Shown piece after piece: positions 10,885 to 22,930 of a stretch of DNA of 64,000 bases; position 1 is the first letter of the stretch; each line of letters starts with the position of its first letter. The position numbers and the translations under genes were made by a program. This DNA comes from Hsuehochloa calcarea (Eukaryota; Streptophyta; Magnoliopsida; Poales; Poaceae): positions 22,973,045 through 23,037,044 of the forward strand of contig CM070603.1 in NCBI GenBank assembly GCA_036346395.1, read 5' to 3'. The notes beneath the pieces were generated by a model. It was not told the origin of the DNA. It did no database searches and was given only the letters and a program-made list of their open reading frames with translations.

Positions 10885-11533
10885 TTGGCGATAGATAAGT
10901 TTTCTACTAAACCGCATATCTTCGATGGGCACGACTATGCCTATTGGAAGAATCGCATGCGCGTCTTTCTTGAGAGCGAGGGACAAGCTATTTGGAATGT
11001 TGTTAGAGCCCCACCGTTATTCCTGAAATTGCTACACCGCTTCGTAATTCTTTTGGCTAACAACAATAAGGCTAAGAATCTTTTATATGGTGCATTTGGT
11101 AGACAAGAATATGATCGAATTTGTAATCTTTCAATCACAAGATGAAATTTGGAACACTCTCGAAACATATCATGAGGGTTCGTCCCAAATCAAAAAGGTG
11201 CGCCAAACTGCTTACAAGCGTGAATACAATAAATTCGAGATGCGCCCCGAGAGAGCATCGATGATATTTTCAGATCGCTTTAATAAAGTAATTAATCAAA
11301 TGAAAGTCGTTGATATTGAATATTCTCAATCTGAAAATGCCACCCATCTCTTGGCTGCAATCAACACCAAGGAGTGGGAGATGAAGGCTACTGCTATTGA
11401 AGAAAATGTTGATCTTTCAAGTCTTACTTTAGAATTGCTTTATAGTAAACTCAAGACTCATGAAATTAAAAGAGTTGATCATCCCAAGAAAGATAATTTA
11501 GCTTTGGTAGCGATCCTCTCAAAAGGCTTTTGA
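10885..11533 (+). pseudogene. C1 gag, N-terminal part
   Basis: The ATG at 10,885 opens a frame containing FDGHDYAYWKNRMRVFLES, the usual start of copia gag (UBN2-like). A frameshift near 11,090-11,145 moves to a second frame containing DEIWNTLETYHEGSSQIKK and later LTLELLYSKLKTHEIKR. The frame ends at 11,533. Gag forms the particle in the cytoplasm; this copy cannot make a full-length protein. Confidence 0.85.
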
Positions 11534-13230
11534 TGACTCTTTTGAATCTTCTTCCGGATTTTCATTTGCTTGTTTATCCGCTATTCATGAAGAGGAGCTT
11601 GAAAGTATTCTCAAACAGAGTTAGCTCTTCTAGCTAAAAAATTCACACGGGCCTACAATAATGTGAGAAACAAAAGAGAGGTGGTCCGTGATATGCTATG
11701 AATGTGGTGAGCTCAATCATATCCGCAAATTGCCCCAAGTCAAAGGTAAGAGCAATCATAAGGAAGGAAAGCTACTTGGAAGAAGCCTCCTTTCAACAAA
11801 TCAAGGTATGAGGCTAATAAGCTTGTGAAGGCTACTCACCGGTCCTTGCCGCTTTGAGGATCAATCCTTGAGCGATGTGGATACCGGGAGTGAGGAGGAC
11901 AAGGAGGAGGAGATCCTCAAGGCAAAAAGAAAGGAAAGGCCAAAGACTTCACGGCATGTGCTTCATGGTCGACACCGACGACATTGATGATGATGAGGTA
12001 TCTTTTTCTTATGATGAGCTTTACGCTAAATATGATTCTATAGTTGAGCAATTGCTTAGTCAAGATGAAGCGCTAGAATTTGTTATGACAAAAATAAGAA
12101 ATTAGAGTCAAAGATTAGCAAACTGAAAGTAGAGCTTAAAAATGCTAAGACTCTTGAACTCGATGAATGTTTATCTTGTCATGCTATGCACTCGTAAATT
12201 ACTAAGTTACAAACTGCTCATAATATTTCTGTACAACAACTTGAGAATGCTAGATCTGAACTAAATGAAATTAAAAGTGCTCCTTGTGAAAAATGTTTAG
12301 AATCTAGTAAATTGATTGCTTTTGATGTGTTTGATTCTAGCCCTTGCACTTCATGTTTAGAAAAGGAACGTGAAATCAAAGATATCTTAGAAGTCGCTAG
12401 AGTCAAATATGCTAAGCTTAAGGACAATATTGAAAATACTACTTGTGCTTCTTGTTCCGCTCTTAAGCTTGAAATTGCTTTGTATAAGGAGAAATCTATG
12501 GATAAAACTTGTGATGCTTGTGTTAACTTGAGAAAAGAAAATGCTTACCTTCATGATACATTAGAGAAATTTTCTAAAGGTAAGAAACAATTAAACATGA
12601 TTCTTGACAAGTCTAAAACTCCTATAAGAAGCAAGGTTTAGGATTCAATTCTTTTCAAGACAATTCAAACCCAAAAGTCATTCAAGTCTTGGAAAAGGTT
12701 TAATTGAATTCAAAACCCAACCCGCAAAAATATCTTTTAAATCAGCAGGCTTTGCCCAACCTTGTATTAATTCAAATGGTGCTTCTTCTAGTGGTACCAA
12801 GTACCATTGCACTTATTGCAAAAAAGGTGGACATTTGATTGAATTCATTGGCGTGAGGTTGAAAATGATAGGAAACATTTTGATAGAATTTCATTCATGC
12901 AACCTAGAGCTTCTATGAGACATGGTAACATTGAAAAGAATAAACCTGGATTAGGATTTTTCTCTCATGCAAATCATTATGTTCCTAAATATCCTAATTT
13001 TAATGTTTATCGATCAAGCGGTCCGACCATTGGTGGTCACCGGTCCGACCGCTTTGGTCACCGGCTCGACCACAAATTTCAACGCCGCGATCGCCCATGG
13101 ACAGTTCAAGTCTCATTTTAATTTAAACATTGCTCATAACCGAATGTTAGATGAAATCAAGGATAGTACTTTTGGTTTGTATACTCCTTGCAGACGTGTC
13201 TCAGTACTGGATTCCTAAATCATGTTTATC
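11534..13230 (+). pseudogene. C1 gag C-terminal part with zinc knuckles
   Basis: A first zinc-knuckle remnant is CYECGELNHIRK at 11,694-11,730; a base shift displaces its last Cys. An acidic and then coiled-coil-like stretch rich in CxxC pairs (CASCSALK, CDACVNLRKEN) follows at 12,310-12,640. A second knuckle, CTYCKKGGH at 12,808-12,834, lacks the last Cys. At 13,015-13,095 the coding DNA itself contains the CGGTCCGACCG-type motif seen in the LTRs. Several frameshifts separate these pieces. Confidence 0.7.
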
Positions 13231-13289
13231 TAACCCCAGTATTGAGACACATCGTTCTTTTGTTCCTTGATTTTCGTGGATTATCGCGA

Positions 13290-13580
13290 AAGGGGAAGAA
13301 CACGTGGTTCGTTGACTCGGATGTTCACGCCACATGACCGAACTCAAAATGGTTCACCTCTTTCACGCGAGCAACAGTGATGACTTCATCACCTTTGGAG
13401 ATGATACACAAGGGCGAATTGAAGGAACAGGATCAATTAGGTGAACAATAAATTCATTCTAAAGGATGTCGCTCTTGTGGACAAGCTTAGGTATAATCTC
13501 CTTCGCTTCTCACCTTCTTGATGATGGGTATGAGACTGCTTTTAAGAAAATGCTTGTCGTGTGCTTGATTCTACCGTGAG
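13290..13580 (+). pseudogene. C1 protease region
   Basis: Around 13,310-13,340 the codons for the V-D-S-G-C-S aspartic protease site are present except for a one-base loss after GACTC, which destroys the catalytic Gly. Downstream pieces (DDFITFGDDTQGRIEG, FILKDVALVDKLRYNLL) match copia protease sequence. Several small deletions interrupt the frame. Confidence 0.75.
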
Positions 13581-13583
13581 CTT

Positions 13584-14410
13584 GTGTTTGGAATCTCTAG
13601 AGTTGGTAGAATTTTTGAGCCGATTTTTCGTAATCTCTTGCCGGATGTCTTAAATGTTTGCTTACATCTTCTTCTCGATTTACGGCTTTGGCATCGACGC
13701 TTGGGGCACATTGGTTTTGATCATCCGACACGAGTTAGCAACCTTGATCTCATGAGAGGTTTGCCCAAACTCAAAGTCATCAAAGATGTCAGATGTGCAC
13801 TGTAGGCATGGCAAACAAGTTGCCGCCTCACACCCTTCTGTGACTATGGTTATGACCGACGGACTGGGACGCTTGCTTCATATGGATACCGTTGGTCCCG
13901 CTAGAGTCCGATCGCCACGGTGGAAAATGGTATATTCTTGTCATAGTCGATGATCTTTCTAGATATACTTGGGTGTTCTTTCTTACTTCAAAAGATGAAG
14001 CTTTTGGTTATTTTCATGACCTTGTTCTTCGCTTGGCTTCGAGCTTCTCGGTGCTTTGAGAGCGATTCGCAGTGATAATGGCACGGAGTTCAAAATGCTT
14101 CTTTGCTTCTTTTGTGCCGAGCGTGGTATTGAGCATCGCTTCTCCTCTCCACGTCCCTCAACAAAATGGCGTGGTGGAAAGGAAGAATAGGACCTTGGTC
14201 GAAATGGCTAGAACGATGCTAGATGAATATAACACACCGAGGAGATTTTGGGCGAAGCTATTGCTATCGCTTGCCATATTGCCAATCGTGTCTTTTGAGA
14301 CCTTCTTTAGGCAAGACTCCTTATGAGCTTCGCTTTGGTAGAAAACCCTCTGCTTCGCATTTTCGAGTTTTTGGATCAAAATGTTTTATCCTTAAGACAG
14401 CAACTTAGAT
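13584..14410 (+). pseudogene. C1 integrase
   Basis: The zinc-binding part is seen as LWHRRLGHIGFDH and a following C-x2-H-G-K-like segment near 13,800. The catalytic core shows LLHMDTVGP (first Asp), IRSDNGTEF (second Asp) and NGVVERKNRTLVEMART (Glu), in shifting frames. The C-terminal segment GKTPYELRFGRKPSASHFRV follows at 14,310-14,370. The enzyme would join element DNA to the chromosome; at least four frame breaks make it non-functional. Confidence 0.85.
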
Positions 14411-14926
14411 AAATTTGAATCAAGAACTTTTGATGGGGTATTTCGGGTTATCCCGCTCATTCGAGGGTTTTCGAGTTTTTAATATCGAGACTAACATTAT
14501 TCAGAGACTTGTAATGTCACTTTTGATGAGACTAGCCCAGAGCTAGATCTATTGCTGCTGATGATTTACAGTGACAGAGAGCATTTTTGTGGAGGAAGAT
14601 GAGGACGGCTAATATCATTCCTTCATCTGCCACATCTTGGCGCCCATACTAATACAAGAACTCGCTACGCCTACTTCACCTTCGCTTGAGGCTCTGCACG
14701 ATCTTCATCATCGCAGATACTGAGGTCGAAGAAACGAGATCTCACCCGGCGCCCACTTCGCATTCAGAGACAAAGATCCTCCTAATGTATAATAGGTAAT
14801 CTACATGAGCGAGTCACTCGCTCCAGGTATAATGATCCAAATCTCTACTCTCATTCGGCTTTTGTTGCTTCTTTTGAACCCCGCGATATATCACATGCTT
14901 TATCTGATTCTAGCTGGGTAAATGCC
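14411..14926 (+). pseudogene. C1 integrase-RT linker
   Basis: Pieces of the variable linker are readable in several frames (VFNIET near 14,480; EEDEDG near 14,590). Frequent short deletions leave no frame open for long. No additional gene is seen. Confidence 0.5.
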
Positions 14927-15775
14927 ATGCATGAGGAGTTAGAGAATTTTGAAAGAAACAAAGTTTGGAACCTAGTAGAACCTCCTAGTGGTCATAATGT
15001 TATAGGAACCCGTTGGGTGTTTAAGAATAAACAAGGTGAGGATGGTTCTGTGGTTAGAAATAAAGCCAGATTGGTAGCTCAGGGTTTCAGCCAAGTTGAG
15101 GGGTTAGATTTTGATGAGACATTTGCTCCTGTTGCTAGACTAGAAGCCATTCGCATTCTGCTTGCATTTGCTGCATCAAAAGGTTTTAAATTATATCAGA
15201 TGGATGTTAAAAGTGCCTTTTTAAATGGTTTCATAGATGAGGAAGTGTATGTTAAGCAACCCCTGGTTTTGAGGATCCTAAATATCCAAATCGTGTTTTC
15301 AAGCTATCTAAAGCATTATATGGTCTTAAACAAGCCCCTAGAGCCTGGTATGATAGACTTAAGACCTTCTTGCTTAAAAATAATTTTGAGATGGGTAAAG
15401 TGGATAAAACTCTATTTATTCTTAGACGTGATAATGACTTCCTGCTTGCTCAAATTTACGTGGATGATATTATTTTGGTGGTTCCTCTAATGCTCTTGTT
15501 TCCAGCTTTTCTGACACTATGTCCAGGGAATTTGAGATGAGTATGATGGGAGAGCTTAATTACTTTTTGGGACTTCAAATCAAGCAATGCAAGGAAGGAA
15601 CTTTCATCCATCAGACGAAGTACACTAAAGATCTACTCAAACGCTTCAACATGGGTGACTGCAAGCCAATTTCCACTCCCATGGTAACTTCGATCGCTTT
15701 GGATCCAGATGAGGAAGGAGAAGTCGTGGATCAACGCGAGTACCGCAGCATGATCGGCTCCTTCTGTATTTGACG
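14927..15775 (+). pseudogene. C1 reverse transcriptase
   Basis: The frame 14,927-15,280 is clean and shows NKVWNLVEPPSGHNVIGTRW, KARLVAQGFSQVEGLDFDET, FAPVARLEAIR and YQMDVKSAFLNG, the standard copia RT series. After a one-base loss near 15,265 the downstream part shifts. The catalytic YVDD is encoded at about 15,459-15,470, followed by a deletion in the usual FGGS segment. The frame from 15,519 resumes with MSMMGELNYFLGLQIKQ and STPM. RT copies element RNA into DNA. Confidence 0.88.
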
Positions 15776-16396
15776 GCCTCGAGACCGGACATTCACTTCA
15801 CGGTATGCCTTTGTGCAAGATTTCAGGCGTCTCCGAGAACTTCCCATCGCTAAGCCGTTAAGCGCATATTCGTGTATTTACACTCTACCCTCTTATATGG
15901 CATTTGGTATTCTGCTCTTCACTTTGTCCATTAGAGGTTTTTCGATTCTGATTTTATGGTCATTTGTTAGATAGGAAGAGTACCTCGTGCACTGTCACTT
16001 CCTAGGCACTTCTCTTGTATCTTGGTCTTCTAGGAAGCGGTCTTACATTGCACAATCCATCACGAAGCGGAGTATGTAGTCACGCTAGTTGTCAGAGCTG
16101 ATTTTGTGGATGACGCCCACTTTGAAAGATTATGGGTTAAACTTTGCTAGTGTTCCTCTTTTCGTGATAACACTTCGCTATTAATATTGCTAAAAACCCA
16201 ATTGCAACATTCTAGGACTAAGCACATAGACATTCGATTTCACTTCCTTAAAGATCATGTTGAAAAAGGTGATATTGTGATGCACTTCGAGAGTCCAAGC
16301 TCAATTGGCGTATATTCTTACCAAGCCTTTAGATCAAACCGCATTTTCCTCCTTAAGAAGCGAGTTAGGGTAATTTATCCTTATGGGTTGGTTTGA
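15776..16396 (+). pseudogene. C1 RNase H
   Basis: Degenerate RNase H is recognisable from fragments (RPDIHFTVCLCARF-like near 15,785, then a KRSTSCT-like segment) and the end NPIATFxxRTKHIDIRFHFLKDH with LTKP-like codons at 16,190-16,340. Many small deletions are present. Confidence 0.65.
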
Positions 16397-18182
16397 GGGG
16401 AGTTTGATTTTTTCTTATCTTTCCTTGTTCTTTTGATCTTTTATTGTTCTTTTCCAACTTAGTGATCTTTTCAAACTTTTTAGGTTTTTAGGCTTTTAAT
16501 TGCATCTCATTGTGTCATATTGCATTCATATGAAAAATACAACAAGTGGTATGAAAAATCCAAAAAGATGCATTGTAATATAAGATTTTCTGCTTATCTT
16601 TTAAAATGATGAAGCTTTGCCTATTACCCTTTAGAGCTTTTGTATTTCAATTCTTGCTCAATGTCATGTCTAGTTCTTTGACTTGCTAGAATTATCATGC
16701 TTTTACATGTGTAGCTAAGTCTTTGCTATATGAGCTAGAATCTTTTAAACAACTCAAACTAAGAAATTGCAATTTGTGGATGTTTTAGCGAGTTGCGCAA
16801 TTAGTGCTCCTCTTGTGACATTGGCCCCGCTGAATTGCTTTGTTAGCTCTTTGATCTAAAATTGACCATTACTTGAGCTTTTGTGTTCTTGAGATTCTAA
16901 ACTGCTCATGTGAAAATGAAAATCAAGATTGTCTTATGCTTAAATTGTGCCAAACTATTCTTACGAGACCGCTTGTCAAATGACATGAACTTGGAGATAG
17001 TTTGATGAACCGACGATCTCATGGGGACCGCTTGTCGAAATGACATGAACCTCAAGATTTGTCGCCTGTAGAAGCTTAGAAAGAGTTTGTGGATGGCTCC
17101 TAGTCCAGATCTTCTTTACTAAGATATACCTTTAATCAACTTTTGGTCAAGCTTAGGATGAGTTTGTGGATGGCTCCTAGTCCAGATCTTGTCACTAAGT
17201 TAGATCATTAGTCAACTTCAATATTCAATGCAAATGAGAAAAATGTTGACAAATGGGCGCATAAAATATTGAGCAAAATGATTCAATACGGACTTGATTG
17301 ACTCTTAATGTGGTCTTTGTTAGATTTTTGATCTCACTTTGACATTTTGACATGGCCAATTTCACTTTAGGATCCTGTTGATGAACTTGTCAATTTGAAG
17401 TGTTGCTTAAATTGATCAAATCTATCGCTTTACTTTTGAGCCTTTGTGCTTAGCTTTGATATATATGTCTTACCATGATCTTGCTAGCTACCACAGCTTG
17501 ATATGTCGTTTGTGCAATATTAGAGATACTAGCTTGTTCTTTTGGGTAATCTCCAAAGCTTCTTGTAATCAAAAATTGAAAAATACAAAAATTGAAGCCA
17601 CTCCATTGCACTTCATGCATATTCCTCTTTATGCTTCTCTTGTTTCTGCTTCTTCTTTTATTTTCTATTTGTTATCTCTGGATGAGAGGAAGGCGTGATT
17701 CCTTGATGAATCCATTGTCAAAGGGGGAGAAGATGTGTTAAATGAGAAGAGAAGATGTGTTAATGAGAATATATTTCTTTGTTGGGGGAGAAGTTTGTAC
17801 AAAGGGGAGAAATCAAATTTTGAAAATTGAGGATCATAGTGAGGGGAGTTCTTGAGTTGCATTCTTATTGTCTTATTGAATATTCTGAACTTGAATTGCA
17901 TTCTTTTATACTCACAATGATCATAGGTCAATTGTATAATTGTTCTTTCATATGGACCTTATGTGAGAATTTTGACCCTTTTCTGGAAATCAAAGTTTTT
18001 ATGCTTACTTTTGTCTTGTCTCACATGCATATACTATTCTGATGCCAGCTTGGTCATTTACATTGCTTTTTCTTGCTTATGGACCAAGTTGTGCCTTTGT
18101 GCGAAAATCTGAGTAAACTCGCTTTCAAACCTCTTACTTACATTTTTCGGATAATTGCCAATGTGTTCATCAAGGGGGAGAT
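16397..18182 (+). other. C1 3' non-coding tail
   Basis: There are 1.8 kb without a gene between RNase H and the 3' LTR. Two internal direct repeats are visible. GACCGCTTGTC...AAATGACATGAAC occurs near 16,970 and 17,026. GAGTTTGTGGATGGCTCCTA followed by GTCCAGATCTT occurs near 17,088 and 17,160. It ends in the polypurine tract AAGGGGGAGA at 18,172-18,181. Confidence 0.8.
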
Positions 18183-19949
18183 TGTGGATTTCATGGGGAT
18201 ATGCTCCAGATCTTAGGATGATGTGACAATTGGCAATGGCGTTTACGGTTTGTAGTTTCACGTGTTTTCGACAAAGCTACAGGTATTCTGGACAGGGGCG
18301 GTCCGACCGGTCCCAAATAGGTCGGACCGGCCATGTGGGGTGGTCGGACCGGCGATGACCAAAGTGGTCAAAATGAGCTGGGCCAAAAATAGGTGTTGTA
18401 GGCAAGTGAGGGGATCCCAATGCACTTGGTCCCATGATTTTTGGAGTCTTCAGTAAAAAGTTCTATTGGTTTAAAGTTTCCATAAGGTTTCGGATTTTCA
18501 GGGGTTGAATTTCGGCTAAGTCCCAAGGGGCGGTCCGACCGCTCACGAGGAGCGGTCCGACCGCCATGGCGGTCCGACCGCTCACCCGAGCGGTCGACCG
18601 GTTTACTTGAACGCCGCCAACTTCGTGGCGATGTTGTTTTGTTAGGTCAAAGTCATTGGTTTCATGGCATATGATTTGCATGATGCATGTTTTGACTAAC
18701 ATGGGTCAAGTTGTGAAGAACTTGTTCCCGAATTCGTGTTTTCTTATCTATGGTTGTGCAGGTAGCTTGATGGTCAACGACGGTCAACGGCGAGGAGAAT
18801 CGGGACTAGACTTGGAGAGTTGAGGTCCAGAACGATCGACGATGCCGGGTGAGGTCGACGACTCAAGCGTGACACAAGATGGACAAGGGTGACCTATTGG
18901 CAAATCCATGACGCATGGTGAAGCGGTTTAGGTCAAAAGTTAAAACGGCGCCGCGGCGCAAGCGTGTGTGACCCGCTTGTTAGTGGGCCTTAACGGAGCC
19001 CAAGAGAGTCAAACCCTAAGAGTTTTAGGCCTCCACTATAAATAGGAGGAGATGGTGGCTGCACCTCTCTCTCTCGCCTTTTATGTTTCAAAACCCTAAT
19101 TGTCTTAAGGGAGTTGAGGTGGAGGCAAGGGCTCTTGATGGTTTGTGGTGAATTTCGTGATCTTTGATTGTCCATCGATCCATGATGGTGTGGATGTAAT
19201 CCAAGAACAATCACGAAATCAATCTATGCAAGGTTTGCTTGAGATAAGTCTCTTTTCGTTCTTGCTTTCAATTTCGTGTTTTTAGGGCTTTCTTTGATCC
19301 GCGAGTTTGTGATTGATTCTTTCACGTGAATTAGCTTGCTGTGATATGTGTGAATCTATCTAGCATCATCTTGATCATCAATCCTCACGAACAAGCTTTA
19401 GGATCAAGTTTTCGTTCTTGCCCTTTTAGACCTTCGTTAATCAATTGGTAATTGCTCAAGATCGCTCCAAGAATTATCATAATATTCGATTGGAATAGGT
19501 CCTCAATAGCATAGAGAAGGTGTGTGCAAAGTTTCGTGAAGTTTGGAGTTGAGAATCAAAAGTTAGACCTAATTGCAACTTCGCCATCGGGCTGATTTTA
19601 TCGCTTCAGATCGGTTCAGATCGCCGGTCCGATCATTGTCACCACCGGTCCGACCGATTTGAGCGGTCCGACCGCCAAGATAACAGCCGGGTCCGACCGC
19701 CCGCAATCGGTCCGACCGGTTCACTACAGAGGTCGACCGCCAAGATTTGTGTTGCTTTGATTCTTAGCGATTATTGTCGCATTGCTTAGGGTTTTTATTG
19801 ATTCAATACTAGTCTTCCAACAGATCGTATATTGATCTTCATAGCTTTCTAATAGCTACTGGAGTGAAATTGTATTGAGTTCATAATTTGTGAAAAAGTG
19901 AGCGTGCTCCTATTCACCCCCCCCCTCTAGTCGCCTTTACGGTCCAACA
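18183..19949 (+). repeat. C1 3' LTR
   Basis: 1,767 bp, with the same ends as the 5' LTR. Palindrome clusters recur at 18,299-18,360, 18,530-18,605 and 19,620-19,745, with fewer copies in the first cluster than in the 5' LTR. Confidence 0.92.
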
Positions 19950-20569
19950 CAAGTACATATCATGGCATACATGATAGATCCAATAGCCGAAGCGTATGAA
20001 ATACCATTCATACGGTCTCCCTCATTAGTTGTCGAAGGACACTAACTCTTGCAAAGACTTATGTCATGTGACATAGGTAAGAACCCTTTCTTGGCATTCT
20101 GTATGTTGAACCGAATCAACACCTTGTCAATATAAGTACTTTGGCTTAATCCAATTAGTCTTCTTGATCTATCTCTATAGATCTTTATCCCTAAGATATA
20201 TGCTGCCTCTCCTAGGTCCTTCATAGAAAAACTATTTTTCAATGATGCCTTAACCGATTCTAGCTTAGGAATGTCATTCCCAATAAATAATATGTCATCC
20301 ATATATAAGATTAGAATTACAAGTGCGCTCCCGCTAACCTTCATGTAAACACAATGTTCTTTTTTGTTTTTGACCAAACCAAACCTTTTGATTTCCTCAT
20401 CAAAACGTAAATTCCAACTCCGAGGTGCTTGCTTCAACCCATAAATGGATTTCTAAAGTTTGCCCACTTTACTAGCATTATTTGGATCGACAAAACCTTC
20501 AGGTTGTGTCATGTACACATCCTCACTAAGGTTTCCATTAAGGAAAGTTGTTTTGACATCCATCCATCC
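19950..20569 (-). pseudogene. C2 reverse transcriptase end, duplication copy 1 (right half)
   Basis: The minus strand from 20,437 encodes the last part of copia RT: KQAPRSWNLRFDEEIKRFG, ILYMDDILFIGND (catalytic YMDD at 20,294-20,305), KDLGEAAYILGIKIYRDRS and GLSQSTYIDKVL. With 8,425-9,029 it forms one 1.2-kb repeat unit that C1 split. The unit ends at TTGACATCCATCC, where copy 2 starts with CAACAGTCTCCC. Confidence 0.88.
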
Positions 20570-21790
20570 AACAGTCTCCCACTTGCACTAGAGTCAATCA
20601 TTTAAGTATCTAGTACCGATAGCCCTTGTGTGCGCCTTATGCTTTGGCTGTGTGAGAGGCTTTGTTAATAGATTAGCAACATTTAAATCCGTATGAACTT
20701 TGCATATCTTAACATCTCCTCTATCCACCAATTAGCGAATAAGATGATAACGCCTGAGTATATGCTTAGAATTCTAATGGGATCTAGGATCCTTAGCCTG
20801 CGCAATGGATATTCCACACTCAACTCAGCAATGATATTTCTTATCCAAACACCTTCTTTCACAGCTTCAGATGCTACAATGTACTCAACCTCCATCGTAG
20901 AATCAGCAACTGTCTCTTGCTTGGAACTTTTCCAGCTCACTGCTCCTCTATTCAAAATGAATACAAAACCAGATTGCGAACGACAATCATCTTTGTCGGT
21001 TTGGAAGTTTGCATCGGTGTAACCATTTACAACGAGCTCTTCATCACCGCCATAAAATAGGAACGCATCCTTAGTTCTTCTAAAAAACTTAAGAATATTT
21101 TTCATATTTGTCCAGTGACCTTCACTTGGATCAGTTTGGTATCTGCTTGTAACACTTAGAGCATAGGATACATCTGGTCAAGTACATATCAAGGCATACA
21201 TGATAGATCCAATAGCCGAAGCGTATGAAATACCATTCATATGGTCTCCCTCATTAGTTGTCGAAGGACAATAACTCTTGCAAAGACTTATGTCATGTGA
21301 CATAGGCAAGAACCCTTTCTTGACATTCTGCATGTTGAACCGAATCAACACCTTGTCAATATAAGTACTTTGGCTTAATCCAATTAGCCTTCTTGATCTA
21401 TCTCTATAGATCTTTATCCCTAAGATATATGCTGCCTCTCCTAGGTCCTTCATAGAAAAACTATTTTTCAATGATGCCTTAACCGATTCTAGCTTAGGAA
21501 TGTCATTCCCAATCAATAATATGTCATCCATATATAAGATTAGAACTACAAGTGCGCTCCCACTAACCTTCATGTAAACACAAGGTTCTTTTTTGTTTTT
21601 GACGAAACCAAACCTTTTGATTTCCTCATCAAAACGTAAATTTCAACTATGAGGTGCTTGCTTCAACCCATAAATGGATTTCTAAAGTTTGCCCACTTTA
21701 CTAGCATTATTTGGATCGACAAAACCTTCAGATTGTGTCATGTACACATCCTCACTAAGGTTTCCATTAAGGAAAGCTGTTTTGACATCC
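20570..21790 (-). pseudogene. C2 RT end and RNase H, duplication copy 2
   Basis: This repeats the content of copy 1 without interruption: RNase H at 20,683-21,105 and RT end at 21,178-21,790 (YMDD at 21,523-21,534). It differs from copy 1 by scattered substitutions. It keeps the empty C1 target, and it carries the same defective RNase H end. In C2's sense it is the copy joined to the rest of RT. Confidence 0.88.
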
Positions 21791-22345
21791 ATCTGTCATA
21801 TCTCATAGTCAAAATATGCAGCAATAGCTAGAATGGTCAGTATAGAATTAAGCATCGCTACTGGTGAGAAAGTCTCATCGTAGTCAACTCCTTGAACTTG
21901 TCGAAACCCTTTTGCAACTAGTCAAGCTTTATGAATGTGAATATTTCCATCCATGTCAATCTTTTTTCTTATAGATCCATTTGCACTCAAAGGTTTTAAC
22001 ACCATCAAGTGGATCGACTAGGTTCCAAACCTGATTGTCTCTCATGGAGTCTATCTCAGATTTCATGGCTCCAAGCCATTTCTCAGAGTCTGGGTCCATC
22101 ATCGCTTTCTCATAAGTCTTAGGCTCATCATTATTCAATAAGAATACGCCATGCCCATACTTTATAGGCAATTGACATAGCCTTTTAGATCTACGTAGGG
22201 CTGATGCCTCATCAACAGGTTCAACAATATTTTGTTCATCCTGTAGAGGTTCAGTAGGAGTTGAAATACTTTTAGACATTTCCCGAATTTCTCCAAGTTG
22301 CATCTTTCTCCCACTGACTTCTTTTGAAAGAAACTCTTTCTCCAA
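21791..22345 (-). pseudogene. C2 reverse transcriptase, N-terminal part
   Basis: The minus strand reads KWLGAMKSEIDSMRDNQVW, then NLVDPLDGVKTFECKWIYKK, the start of copia RT. It then breaks before the KARLVAKG-type segment; codons for the FSPVAMLNSIR-like segment follow at 21,840-21,890 out of frame. The upstream acidic linker (SALRRSKRLCQLPIKYGH) is part of the same frame. Confidence 0.85.
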
Positions 22346-22883
22346 AAAACACCATTTCGAGCAACAAAAACTTTGCCTTCTTCCCGGTTATAGCAATAAT
22401 ATCCTTTGGTTTCCCTAGGATATCCTATAAAGAAGCATTTATCTGACTTGGGTGTGATTTTATCAGATGTCAAATGTTTAACATAGACATCACATCCCCA
22501 AATCTTTAGAAAAGACAAGCTAGGACTCTTCCCAGTCTATATCTCATATGGTGTCTTATCTACTGATTTTGATGGTACCCTATTTAAAGTGAAAGCTGCA
22601 GTTTCTATAGCATAACCCCAAAAATACAACAGCAGATCATCATCGATCGAACCATGTCTAACAAGGTTCGATTACGCCGCTCGGACACCCCATTCCATTG
22701 TGGAGTGCCCGGTGGTGTAAGCTGTGGAACAATTCCACATTGCTTCAAATGATCACCAAATTCATAGCTCAAAAATTCACCTCCACGATCAGATCGTATG
22801 GATTTGATTGTCTTGCAAAGTTGATTTTGTACTTCATTCTGAAACTCCTTTAACTTTTCAAAGGATTCCGACTCGTGTCTCAT

Positions 22884-22930
<47 letters not shown>

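Larger units (their letters stand above)
9035..19949 (+). mobile_element. C1: Ty1-copia retrotransposon inserted in C2
   Basis: C1 is a complete element of about 10.9 kb with LTRs at 9,035-10,835 and 18,183-19,949. It is flanked by perfect 5-bp target copies CAAGT (9,030-9,034 and 19,950-19,954). C2's second RT/RNase H copy shows the empty site (GGTCAAGTACATATC at 21,176-21,190), confirming the boundaries. The order is PBS, gag, protease, integrase, RT, RNase H, a 1.8-kb non-coding tail, PPT (AAGGGGGAGA) and LTR. The coding part is broken by many small deletions. The LTRs differ by a few per cent by eye, including indels. Confidence 0.92.
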
